The notes below the pieces were generated by a model that did not search any database, was not told the DNA's origin, and worked only from the letters and a program-made list of their open reading frames with translations. This document shows, piece by piece, positions 1 through 5,795 of a stretch of DNA of 7,544 nucleotides. A program made the translations under genes and the position numbers. Position 1 is the stretch's first letter. Each line of letters begins with the position of its first letter. Where the stretch lies: positions 1 through 7,544 of the forward strand of contig CAIZHO010000436.1 of the NCBI GenBank assembly GCA_903932805.1, written 5' to 3'. The DNA is from an uncultured Roseiflexaceae bacterium (GTDB lineage: Bacteria; Chloroflexota; Chloroflexia; Chloroflexales; Roseiflexaceae).

Positions 1-538
1 AGTAGTACACCTCTGACACCTGCCATTTGGCCTGCGTCAACGCCAATGTCGTTGCATGATGAATGGCAATGTGATCAGGATGACCATAGCCACCATATGG
101 TGGGAAGGTAATCAGGTACTGCGGCTCGAATGCATCAATACTCGCGGCGACACGCTCGGCGACATCGGTCACCGGTGCCATGACCAATGCCTCGGGATGC
201 AGATTGTCGGGTGTGCCCGGCATATTACTGTCACGATAATTGAGAAAATGTACCGCACCGAGATCAAGCGCCTCGGCAGCGGCGATTTGTTCTGCAGTTC
301 TGAGTGCACGCACGTCTGCATGGTCTGCCAAAAAATGTTCGTCGACGGTGCCGCATTCACCCCGCGTGGCACAGACATACTGCACTTCGACCCCTGCAGC
401 ACGCGCCGCCAGGATGATACCTGCGTTCCCAAAAGCCTCGTCGTCTGGGTGTGCATAGACCACCAGCAAGCGTTTGGGCGCGGTCACCGGGCGCCGTTCG
501 TAGAGCTCGGTTTGCGGGCGAAAGTCCGTTGCGGTCAT
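1..538 (-). CDS. PIG-L/LmbE-family zinc-dependent deacetylase, N-terminal part (cut by left edge)
   Basis: The first 179 residues are present; the 3' end lies outside the window. The ATG at 538-536 follows AAGGAG (550-545) by six bases, which fixes the start. Residues 23-35 give a hydrophobic strand running into AHPDDEAFG (His30, Asp32, Asp33), the signature of the LmbE fold. Residues 152-156 read GHPDH, the second zinc and active-site motif. In MshB-type enzymes the first His, the second Asp and the last His hold zinc and the first Asp is the general base; all are kept here. These proteins remove acetyl groups from N-acetylglucosamine-type substrates (GlcNAc-PI, GlcNAc-Ins, bacillithiol precursors), usually in the cytoplasm. 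No signal peptide is visible. The gene is divergent from the membrane protein at 693, so the context does not reveal the substrate. The family assignment is firm; the specific role (for example BshB-like or MshB-like) is open. Confidence 0.93.
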   Translation of the reverse strand, partial: MTATDFRPQTELYERRPVTAPKRLLVVYAHPDDEAFGNAGIILAARAAGVEVQYVCATRGECGTVDEHFLADHADVRALRTAEQIAAAEALDLGAVHFLNYRDSNMPGTPDNLHPEALVMAPVTDVAERVAASIDAFEPQYLITFPPYGGYGHPDHIAIHHATTLALTQAKWQVSEVYY

Positions 539-544
539 GCGGGA

Positions 545-550
545 CTCCTT
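545..550 (-). promoter_or_regulatory. Ribosome binding site of the PIG-L gene
   Basis: AAGGAG on the minus strand lies six bases before the ATG at 538. It selects this start for the deacetylase reading frame. Confidence 0.8.
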
Positions 551-611
551 GGAACAACGAGAATGCCCAACACACACGGTTGGCGCTCTCTGAGGGATTA
601 CGTACCCCACT

Positions 612-617
612 ACTATA
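612..617 (-). promoter_or_regulatory. Possible -10 box for the PIG-L gene
   Basis: On the minus strand TATAGT matches five of six bases of the -10 consensus and lies about 74 bases before the start codon. No good -35 hexamer is found 16 to 18 bases upstream (CGGTAT at 17), so the assignment is weak. Confidence 0.3.
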
Positions 618-661
618 CCGCATTCCGGTGAAGCATACCGTTCTTTTGTGGACAAAATCAA

Positions 662-670
662 TGCTATAAT
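662..670 (+). promoter_or_regulatory. Extended -10 promoter of the membrane protein gene
   Basis: TGCTATAAT is a perfect extended -10 element (TGn plus consensus TATAAT). The -35 region is T-rich (641-647) but without a clear TTGACA, as is common with extended -10 promoters. Transcription would begin near 677, giving a leader of only about 16 bases that contains the ribosome binding site AGGAG (684-688). The promoter lies inside the 15-codon upstream extension of the reading frame from GTG 648, which argues against that earlier start. Confidence 0.7.
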
Positions 671-692
671 ATGTCGTTATTACAGGAGCACG

Positions 693-1703
693 ATGCTGAT
701 GAGCGCACCATCCCAACCGAGTATCGTCGACATCCTCAGCGACGCATATGCACGCCTCAACCGGGCTGCATGGATCGTCGCTATTCCCCTGGTGCTCAAC
801 GTGGCCCTCTGGTACGGACCAGCGGTTTCGTTTGCACCACTGCTCAACCAGTCAGCGCAATTGTTGCGCGACATGCAACCCGACGATGCGCCCGAATCGA
901 CTGCAGAACTCCGTCAGATTCGCGATCAAACCATAACCGTCCTCGAAGAGCTCGGCAGTGACGATATGCGCCCGCAATTGGCCTGGCTCAATGCCGTGCC
1001 CTATACCATTTACGGCTTCCGCGCTGGTGGAGCGAGCGCAGACGCGGTCGGCTTGCCCTTTATCAATGCGCAACCCGCCAAAATCGACCCAACCACGGCC
1101 ATCTGGGTCGAGGGCTTTGGCGATGTCGCACGGAGCTTTCTCGTCGTCAATGTCGTCGGCTTGTTCATGACCGCGCTCTACCTGCTCTTGGTGTCGGGGA
1201 GTGTGCGCGAATCGGTTCCCATGGATGAGTTTGGCGGTAAGCTCCTGCTGACCATGGGTCGTTTGCTGCTCTATGCACTGACCATCACGGCTATCGCCGT
1301 TGTTCTGTTGATCCCGCTATCCATCTTCACCTTCCTGCTGATTAGTCTCAACCCCGCGTTCGGGGCATTTGTCCTCCTGGCAGGTTCGGCGATTTGGTTA
1401 TGGGCGGGCATTTATCTGGGGTTCACCCGCGAGCTGATGGTCCTCAACGACTACGGCCCGTTCCAGGCAATACGGGCTAGTATCACGCTGGTACGTACAT
1501 CGTTTTGGCGGGTGGTATCGTTCGTGGGGGTCTTGTTAGTTGTGGTCGCTGGGATAGGGATTGTGCTGGCAGGCATGATCGGCACCCAAGCGGGCCTGAT
1601 CGGTGCAATTATTGTCAGTGCCTATCTGATGAGTGGGATTTCTGTCGCACGGATGCGCTTCGTGCAACTCCATCAGGGTGCTTCGACCGTCCACATCGCC
1701 TAA
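693..1703 (+). CDS. Polytopic membrane protein of unknown function upstream of gyrB
   Basis: I do not recognise a specific family. The 336-residue protein has about six hydrophobic segments: near residues 25-47, 147-169, 190-218, 222-244, 273-297 and 299-320. Between the first two lies a hydrophilic, acidic stretch of roughly 100 residues, probably a domain on one face of the membrane. The segment from about 258 to 275 (an Ala-Ile-Arg helix, then VRTSFWRVVSF before the next helix) recalls the amphipathic-helix-then-membrane pattern of YciC-like and glycerophosphodiesterase membrane-domain proteins, but this is only a likeness. There is no signal peptide beyond the first helix. I chose ATG 693 because AGGAG (684-688) precedes it by four bases; ATG 699, two codons on, is equally possible (ten bases). 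GTG 648 is rejected because the promoter lies downstream of it. The gene ends 58 bases before gyrB on the same strand, so cotranscription is plausible. Confidence 0.85.
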   Translation: MLMSAPSQPSIVDILSDAYARLNRAAWIVAIPLVLNVALWYGPAVSFAPLLNQSAQLLRDMQPDDAPESTAELRQIRDQTITVLEELGSDDMRPQLAWLNAVPYTIYGFRAGGASADAVGLPFINAQPAKIDPTTAIWVEGFGDVARSFLVVNVVGLFMTALYLLLVSGSVRESVPMDEFGGKLLLTMGRLLLYALTITAIAVVLLIPLSIFTFLLISLNPAFGAFVLLAGSAIWLWAGIYLGFTRELMVLNDYGPFQAIRASITLVRTSFWRVVSFVGVLLVVVAGIGIVLAGMIGTQAGLIGAIIVSAYLMSGISVARMRFVQLHQGASTVHIA

Positions 1704-1724
1704 AGAGTCTCGAGTGCTGCGCCT

Positions 1725-1738
1725 GGGGAGCAATCCCC
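1725..1738 (+). other. Small hairpin with GNRA tetraloop before gyrB
   Basis: GGGGA (1725-1729), loop GCAA (1730-1733) and TCCCC (1734-1738) form a five-pair stem closed by a GNRA-type loop. It ends about eight bases before the AGGA ribosome binding site (1747-1750) of gyrB. There is no following T run, so it is not a typical terminator. A role in the messenger leader or as a processing site is conjecture. Confidence 0.4.
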
Positions 1739-1761
1739 TTGATCACAGGAAAGATAGTTGA

Positions 1762-3684
1762 ATGACTGACGCATCAATGCAAGGATCCACCTACGACGAG
1801 AGTCAAATTCAGGTTCTCGAAGGTATGGAAGCGGTGCGCAAGCGCCCGGGTATGTACATTGGACCCACTGACATTAACGGATTGCACACCATGGTGCGTG
1901 AAGTCGTCGACAACTCCGTCGACGAAGTCATGGCCGGTCGTGCCACCAAAGTCATGGTCACCATTCACCCCGATGGCTCGGTCACCGTCCGTGACGATGG
2001 CCAGGGCATCCCCGTCGGCATCCACCCCAAAATGGGCATCAGCACATTGACCGTGGTCATGACGGTCCTGCATGCCGGCGGTAAGTTCGGCGGCACCGGC
2101 TACAAAGTATCGTCCGGTCTGCACGGCGTGGGTGTCTCGGCAGTCAACGCCTTGTCGTCGTACTGCAAAGTGACGGTCTATCGCGCAGGCCGTGAGTACT
2201 ACCAAGAGTTCCGCTGCGGCGCACCGGTCAGTGAGGTCATCGAAGTCGGGCCTACCGAAGAGCATGGCACCGAGACGACCTTTATGCCCGATACGACCAT
2301 CATCCAGTCGATCGACTACAACTTCAAAACCTTGGCCCAACGCTTCCGCGAGATGTCGTATCTCAACAAAGGGCTCCGCTTCCGCTTCGTCGACGAACGC
2401 GACGGCAACGAGCTCAGCTTTTACTTCGAAGGTGGCATCGGCTCGTATGTGCGCCACCTCAACAAAGATCGCGTCACACTCCACAAAAACCCGTTTTATG
2501 TCGAGCGCGTCTCAGACGACGTCGCGGTCGAGATTTCGTTGCAATATACCGAAGCGTACGACACCGATTCGATCTATTCGTTTGCCAACAACATCAACAA
2601 CACCGACGGCGGCGCGCACGTCACGGGCTTCCGCAATGCACTCACCCGCGTCGTCAATGCCTACGCCCGCAGCAAGAACTTGCTCAAAGAAAACGAAGGG
2701 AACCTGACCGGCGACGACGTCCGCGAAGGCCTGACCGCCGTCATCAGCGTCAAGCTCCGCGACCCGCAGTTCAGCTCACAAACCAAAGAAAAACTCGTCA
2801 GCCCCATTGCCGCCACCGCTGTCAACACCGTCTTTGGTGAAGCGTTGCAGATGTGGCTCGAAGAGAACCCCGCCGAGGGCAAACGCGTCATCGAAAAATG
2901 TATTTCGGCTGCTCGTACCCGTCTGGCCGTCCAAAAAGTCCGCGAAACAGCCCGCAAAGGCCTGCTCGAAGGCTTTTCACTCCCCGGCAAATTGGCCGAC
3001 TGCTCCGACAACAACCCCGCCAACTGCGAACTCTTCATCGTCGAAGGTGACAGCGCCGGCGGGAGTGCCAAACAAGGCCGCGACCGACGCTTCCAGGCGA
3101 TCCTCCCGTTGCGCGGCAAGATCCTGAATGTCGAGAAAAGCCGGCTCGACCGCATGCTGTCCAACAACGAAGTGCGCGCACTGATAACCGCCATTGGTGC
3201 CAGCGTCGGCGATCAGTTCGATATCTCCAAAATCCGCTATCATCGTGTCTTTTTGATGTCGGACGCCGACGTCGACGGGAGCCACATCCGCACCTTGCTG
3301 CTGACGTTCTTCTTCCGCTATATGCGCCCATTGATTACCAGCGGCAACTTGTACATCGCCCAACCACCGCTGTTCCGCGTCCGCGTCGGCAAAAACGATC
3401 GCTACGTCTACACCGACCAAGACCGCGAAGCATACGTCGCCACCTTGACCCCGGCCGAACGCAACCGCGTCGAACTCCAGCGCTACAAAGGGCTGGGCGA
3501 AATGAACGCCGAACAACTCTGGGATACCACGATGAACCCCGCAAACCGCGTCATCCTCAAGGTCACCATGGACGATGCCGTCGCCGCCGAAGAAACATTC
3601 ACCATGCTGATGGGCGATCTCGTGCCACCGCGCAAACGCTTCATCCAGACGCATGCTCCCGAAGTCAAAAACCTCGACATTTAA
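1762..3684 (+). CDS. gyrB: DNA gyrase subunit B
   Basis: ATPase subunit of the type IIA topoisomerase that, with GyrA, introduces negative supercoils into DNA. The 640-residue protein shows the full domain order. The GHKL ATPase has Glu47 and Asn51 in REVVDNSVDE, Asp78 and Gly82 in DDGQGIP, and the glycine-rich lid at 104-125 with GLHGVGVSAVNALS just after it. The transducer carries the Gln-Thr-Lys loop at 340-342. The TOPRIM domain has EGDSAGGSAKQGRD (catalytic Glu428) and DADVDGSHIRT (Asp501, Asp503, Asp505). The C-terminal tail has YKGLGEMN (575-582) and ends in NLDI. It lacks the roughly 165-residue insert of E. coli GyrB, as is usual outside the proteobacteria. ATG 1762 is preceded by AGGA at 1747-1750. 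ParE is the alternative, but the motif set and the ending favour GyrB. No dedicated promoter is clear, so transcription may come from the gene upstream. gyrA is not in the window. Confidence 0.97.
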   Translation: MTDASMQGSTYDESQIQVLEGMEAVRKRPGMYIGPTDINGLHTMVREVVDNSVDEVMAGRATKVMVTIHPDGSVTVRDDGQGIPVGIHPKMGISTLTVVMTVLHAGGKFGGTGYKVSSGLHGVGVSAVNALSSYCKVTVYRAGREYYQEFRCGAPVSEVIEVGPTEEHGTETTFMPDTTIIQSIDYNFKTLAQRFREMSYLNKGLRFRFVDERDGNELSFYFEGGIGSYVRHLNKDRVTLHKNPFYVERVSDDVAVEISLQYTEAYDTDSIYSFANNINNTDGGAHVTGFRNALTRVVNAYARSKNLLKENEGNLTGDDVREGLTAVISVKLRDPQFSSQTKEKLVSPIAATAVNTVFGEALQMWLEENPAEGKRVIEKCISAARTRLAVQKVRETARKGLLEGFSLPGKLADCSDNNPANCELFIVEGDSAGGSAKQGRDRRFQAILPLRGKILNVEKSRLDRMLSNNEVRALITAIGASVGDQFDISKIRYHRVFLMSDADVDGSHIRTLLLTFFFRYMRPLITSGNLYIAQPPLFRVRVGKNDRYVYTDQDREAYVATLTPAERNRVELQRYKGLGEMNAEQLWDTTMNPANRVILKVTMDDAVAAEETFTMLMGDLVPPRKRFIQTHAPEVKNLDI

Positions 3685-3690
3685 TCTGTG

Positions 3691-3726
3691 CAATGACCCA
3701 CGGCATGCAATTGACCCACGGCATGC
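3691..3726 (+). repeat. Two 18-bp tandem repeats after gyrB
   Basis: Bases 3691-3708 and 3709-3726 are direct repeats with a shared core TGACCCACGGCATGC (3694-3708 and 3712-3726) and differ only in the first three positions. The second copy overlaps the left half of the palindrome at 3709-3738. The first copy therefore also has a perfect 15-base complement at 3721-3735. Confidence 0.85.
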
Positions 3727-3738
3727 CGTGGGTCAATT
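3709..3738 (+). terminator. Perfect 30-bp palindrome after gyrB, probable terminator
   Basis: AATTGACCCACGGCA (3709-3723) is followed immediately by its exact reverse complement (3724-3738). As RNA it would fold into a stem of about 13 pairs with a four-base loop, 24 bases after the gyrB stop. The bases after it (CTCGG) are not a U run, so it is not a textbook intrinsic terminator, but its place between gyrB and the tRNA promoter fits a role in ending the gyrB transcript. The upstream repeat copy can compete for the same right arm. A protein-binding site is an alternative. Confidence 0.55.
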
Positions 3739-3744
3739 CTCGGT

Positions 3745-3773
3745 TTGACAATGGACTTTTTGCGTCGTATACT
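3745..3773 (+). promoter_or_regulatory. Promoter of the tRNA-Ala operon
   Basis: TTGACA (3745-3750), a spacer of 17 bases, and TATACT (3768-3773). The -35 box is perfect and the -10 box matches five of six, an excellent sigma70-type promoter. Transcription would start near 3780, leaving a leader of about eight bases before the first tRNA. Confidence 0.88.
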
Positions 3774-3787
3774 CAATAAAGAGTTTT

Positions 3788-3863
3788 GGGGGTGTAGCTC
3801 AGCTGGTAGAGCGCGACAATCGCACTGTCGAGGCCAGGAGTTCGAGCCTCCTCACCTCCACCA
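3788..3863 (+). tRNA. tRNA-Ala (anticodon CGC)
   Basis: A 76-base cloverleaf. The acceptor stem pairs 3788-3794 (GGGGGTG) with 3853-3859 (CACCTCC), with a single G:U wobble at pair 3:70, the main identity element for alanyl-tRNA synthetase. The D stem is GCTC/GAGC (3797-3800, 3809-3812). The anticodon stem is CGACA/TGTCG around loop 3819-3825, with anticodon CGC at 3821-3823. The T stem is AGGAG/CTCCT around TTCGAGC. The discriminator is A3860 and CCA is encoded (3861-3863). It reads the GCG codon, which the more usual TGC isoacceptor can also read. The gene is first in a two-tRNA operon with its own promoter and terminator. Confidence 0.95.
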
Positions 3864-3877
3864 AGTTCATAACGTCT

Positions 3878-3953
3878 GGGGCAATAGCTCAGTTGGTAGA
3901 GCGCAACGCTGGCAGTGTTGAGGTCTGGGGTTCGACCCCCCATTGCTCCACCA
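3878..3953 (+). tRNA. tRNA-Ala (anticodon GGC)
   Basis: A 76-base cloverleaf 14 bases after the first tRNA. The acceptor pairs are 3878-3884 (GGGGCAA) with 3943-3949 (TTGCTCC), again with G:U at pair 3:70 (3880 and 3947), as expected for alanine. The D stem is GCTC/GAGC. The anticodon stem CAACG/TGTTG has a G:T closing pair, and the anticodon GGC lies at 3911-3913. The T stem is TGGGG/CCCCA around TTCGACC. The discriminator is A3950 and CCA is encoded at 3951-3953. It reads GCC and GCU codons. Confidence 0.95.
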
Positions 3954-3957
3954 GTCA

Positions 3958-3993
3958 ATCACCGCAATCATACGATTGCGGTGATACTCTTTT
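3958..3993 (+). terminator. Intrinsic terminator of the tRNA operon
   Basis: ATCACCGCAATC (3958-3969), loop ATAC (3970-3973), and the exact complement GATTGCGGTGAT (3974-3985) form a 12-pair stem followed by ACTCTTTT. It begins five bases after the CCA end of the second tRNA. This is a classic Rho-independent terminator. Confidence 0.9.
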
Positions 3994-4036
3994 GTGCCCA
4001 AAAATACCCTATCATAGAGGCACGAAGCGTTATCAT

Positions 4037-4040
4037 GAGG
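4037..4040 (+). promoter_or_regulatory. Ribosome binding site that decides the M24 gene start
   Basis: GAGG lies six bases before ATG 4047. The in-frame ATG at 4035 overlaps this element, and its nearest alternative (GAGG at 4017-4020) is 14 bases away, too far. The start at 4047 is therefore preferred. Confidence 0.6.
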
Positions 4041-4046
4041 CACCCC

Positions 4047-5144
4047 ATGCATCCACATCGTGAATACCACGCAAAGCGCGCACGCCTCGCACAGCACATG
4101 CAGGCACACGGCTTGACCGGGTTGTTGCTGACCCGGAGCGCCAACGTGAGTTGGCTGTCGTGCGGCGGCCAAGCCCACGTCGGCCTCAATAGCGAGAGCG
4201 CTGTTGCCAACATGTTGTGCACCCCTGAGCGCGATTACCTCGTCGCCAGCGGGATCGAGATGCCGCGCATGCTGGCCGAAGAAATGACCGATCTGCCACT
4301 GACGCCGCATGTGTTCCCCTGGTTCGAGCCGCAGCAACGCGATGCATGGATCGACGGGCTGTGTGGAGCGGGTAACTGGGCGAGTGACCTCCCCGGTGCA
4401 CGTTCGCAGGCAGCGGCACTCACCGACCTGCGCGTCACCCTCGAGCCCGAAGAAATCGATCGCTACCGCGCACTCGGCGCAGCAACCGGACGCGCCGTCG
4501 AGGCGGTCACCCGGGCAGTCCGACCAGGGATGCGCGAGTTCGAGGTAGCTGGCTTATTGGCGGCGCATGTCTACGCGATGGGCGCAGCGCCAGTGGTCAC
4601 GCTGGTGGCAGCAGACGAGCGCCTGCTCCAGTTCCGTCACCCCATCCCCACCGACGCACGCGTCCAAAAAACCGCCATGGTCGTCGTGTGCGCGCGCCGC
4701 AACGGCTTGATCGTATCGGCCACCCGGCTTGTCTCGTTCGGCGTCATGGATGCAACCATGGCCCAGCGGGCCGCAGACTGCGCGGCGGTTGATGCTGCAG
4801 CTTGGCATGCAAGTATACCTGGCCAGACGTTGGGCAGCGCGTTCCAGGCCATCATCGCGGCCTACCACGAGCGTGGCCACATCAATGAATGGCACAAACA
4901 TCATCAGGGCGGTGTGACCGGCTACGAAAACCGCGAAATCCAGGCACGCCCTGACAGCACCCACATTATCGGCGTCAATCAGGCGTTTGCGTGGAACCCG
5001 AGCATCACCGGCACCAAATCCGAAGACACCATGATTGTCACTGCCAATGGCCCCGAATCGGTGTCGACCACCGGTGATTGGCCCATGCAGCAGGTCACCA
5101 TCGGCGGCACCGTCTATGAGCGGCCGGCGGTATTGATCAACTAG
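4047..5144 (+). CDS. M24 (creatinase/Xaa-Pro aminopeptidase-like) protein, metal site degenerate
   Basis: The 365-residue protein has the two-domain build of the family: a creatinase-type N-terminal domain (about 1-130) and a 'pita-bread' M24 domain (about 135-345). Active M24 peptidases bind two metal ions through Asp, Asp, His, Glu, Glu. Aligning by eye on the Gly220, Thr226-Arg227 and HxxG landmarks, the two Asp positions hold Val213 and Ser224, and the first Glu (usually followed by Pro) is Asn317 in WNPS. His286 and Glu326 (SEDT) remain. Loss of three of five ligands suggests no aminopeptidase activity of the classical kind; a non-catalytic or altered role is inference. The rest of the fold is intact and there is no frameshift, so it is not a decaying gene. 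No signal peptide or membrane segment is seen. It follows the tRNA terminator. TATCAT at 4010-4015 may be a -10 box, but no matching -35 is evident. Confidence 0.88.
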   Translation: MHPHREYHAKRARLAQHMQAHGLTGLLLTRSANVSWLSCGGQAHVGLNSESAVANMLCTPERDYLVASGIEMPRMLAEEMTDLPLTPHVFPWFEPQQRDAWIDGLCGAGNWASDLPGARSQAAALTDLRVTLEPEEIDRYRALGAATGRAVEAVTRAVRPGMREFEVAGLLAAHVYAMGAAPVVTLVAADERLLQFRHPIPTDARVQKTAMVVVCARRNGLIVSATRLVSFGVMDATMAQRAADCAAVDAAAWHASIPGQTLGSAFQAIIAAYHERGHINEWHKHHQGGVTGYENREIQARPDSTHIIGVNQAFAWNPSITGTKSEDTMIVTANGPESVSTTGDWPMQQVTIGGTVYERPAVLIN

Positions 5145-5157
5145 ACTTCATACCAAT

Positions 5158-5190
5158 CACGCCCCCGTCGGCAGTGCCGACGGGGGCGTG
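5158..5190. terminator. Strong GC-rich hairpin between convergent genes
   Basis: CACGCCCCCGTCGGC (5158-5172), loop AGT, and the exact complement (5176-5190) give a 15-pair stem. It lies 13 bases after the M24 stop and 13 bases after the end of the VOC gene read from the other strand. It probably ends both transcripts. Neither side has a T run. Confidence 0.7.
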
Positions 5191-5203
5191 TGTGCATCTG
5201 CTC

Positions 5204-5647
5204 CTAGGCGTTGAGCAAATCAGCGACAATCAGCTTCTTCATGCCCATCATCGCCTGCATAGCCCGTTGCGCTTTGGCCGGGTCAGGGTTGCCCAATGCT
5301 TCGCCGAGCTGCACTGGCACGACCTGCCAGGTCACCCCGAAGCGGTCAACCACCCAGCCACATTGCTGCTCGGTCCCACCCGCAGCAAAGGCATCGTAAT
5401 AATGGTCGACCTCGGCTTGGTCGGCACAGTCGATCATGAACGACACCGCAGAGTTCATGGTCATGTACGGTCCGCCATTGAGCGCATGGATTTCGCGCCC
5501 ATCCAGCGACATGGTCAGTGTGAACGTCGTCCCGTCGGCGTTGGTCTGATGTGCGGTCAAATGGGAATTGGGGAAGAGCGCAAGATAAAACTGCGCTGCC
5601 TCGTATGCATTGTTGTCGAACCACAAAAACGGAGTAATCTTGGGCAC
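5204..5647 (-). CDS. PhnB-like VOC family protein (3-dmu-9_3-mt domain)
   Basis: A 147-residue cytoplasmic protein of the glyoxalase/VOC fold. The opening ITPFLWFDNNAYEAAQFY followed by FPNS, the DGREIHALNGGP segment (49-60), the VVDRFGVTWQVVP motif (99-111) and the ending with AMMGMKKL (132-139) are typical of the PhnB-like, '3-demethylubiquinone-9 3-methyltransferase domain' group. Despite that domain name, members are not shown to be methyltransferases and their substrates are mostly unknown. The start is GTG 5647-5645, chosen because AAAGGAG (5660-5654) precedes it by six bases and homologues begin with this PKITPFLWF stretch. The frame is open further upstream, but that part holds the promoter. 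The gene stands alone, divergent from the MFS gene and convergent with the M24 gene. Confidence 0.93.
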   Translation of the reverse strand: MPKITPFLWFDNNAYEAAQFYLALFPNSHLTAHQTNADGTTFTLTMSLDGREIHALNGGPYMTMNSAVSFMIDCADQAEVDHYYDAFAAGGTEQQCGWVVDRFGVTWQVVPVQLGEALGNPDPAKAQRAMQAMMGMKKLIVADLLNA

Positions 5648-5653
5648 AGTATG

Positions 5654-5660
5654 CTCCTTT
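5654..5660 (-). promoter_or_regulatory. Ribosome binding site fixing the GTG start of the VOC gene
   Basis: AAAGGAG on the minus strand, six bases before GTG 5647. It decides for this unusual start over in-frame upstream codons. Confidence 0.85.
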
Positions 5661-5676
5661 GTCACGATGAAGGCAA

Positions 5677-5685
5677 AGTATATCA
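5677..5685 (-). promoter_or_regulatory. Extended -10 promoter of the VOC gene
   Basis: On the minus strand TGATATACT is an extended -10 element (TGn plus TATACT). The place where the -35 box would fall (about 5699-5705) has no TTGACA match and is occupied by the dyad at 5698-5711. Transcription would start near 5670. Confidence 0.65.
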
Positions 5686-5697
5686 CACGGGGCATTG

Positions 5698-5711
5698 ACT
5701 GACCGGTCAGT
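5698..5711. promoter_or_regulatory. Perfect 14-bp dyad, candidate operator
   Basis: ACTGACCGGTCAGT is its own reverse complement. It covers the -35 position of the VOC promoter and lies between the two divergent genes. Its GACCGGTC core resembles operators of many TetR-family regulators. No regulator gene is present in the window, so the partner is unknown. Confidence 0.5.
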
Positions 5712-5783
5712 TTGTTTTGGGCTACAGAACGCGCCAAAATGCGTTGTCCCGTGCGTTACAATAATCACAATGTGAACGCAATC

Positions 5784-5789
5784 AAAGGA
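5784..5789 (+). promoter_or_regulatory. Ribosome binding site of the MFS gene
   Basis: AAAGGA six bases before ATG 5796. It decides for this start over the ATG at 5712, which would add 28 residues of non-family character. TACAAT at 5757-5762 could be a -10 box, but it has no recognisable -35 partner. Confidence 0.75.
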
Positions 5790-5795
5790 TGCCCC

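Noticed and set aside
56..631. 191-codon plus-strand open frame at the left end
   Set aside because: It runs antisense to the PIG-L gene, whose AHPDDE and HPDH motifs and ribosome binding site are clear; the plus-strand translation has no family character.
648..692. GTG 648 as start of the membrane protein
   Set aside because: The extended -10 promoter (662-670) lies inside this stretch and AGGAG precedes ATG 693.
1774..2484. Long open frames on the minus strand within gyrB (also 2661-3194 and 2977-3693)
   Set aside because: gyrB is unambiguous on the plus strand; these frames arise from its GC-rich codon pattern and have low-complexity, unrecognisable translations.
3915..4046. Upstream extension of the M24 frame to 3915
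   Set aside because: It overlaps the second tRNA-Ala gene and the intrinsic terminator; the start at 4047 has a well-spaced GAGG.
5648..5737. Upstream extension of the VOC frame to 5737
   Set aside because: It covers the ribosome binding site, the extended -10 box and the dyad; the family begins at the PKITPFLWF stretch.
5712..5740. Possible plus-strand promoter TTGTTT-17-CAAAAT for the MFS gene
   Set aside because: It matches only three of six and four of six consensus bases, too weak to call.
5712..5795. ATG 5712 as start of the MFS protein
   Set aside because: The extra 28 residues are polar and not family-like, and AAAGGA sits at the right distance from ATG 5796.
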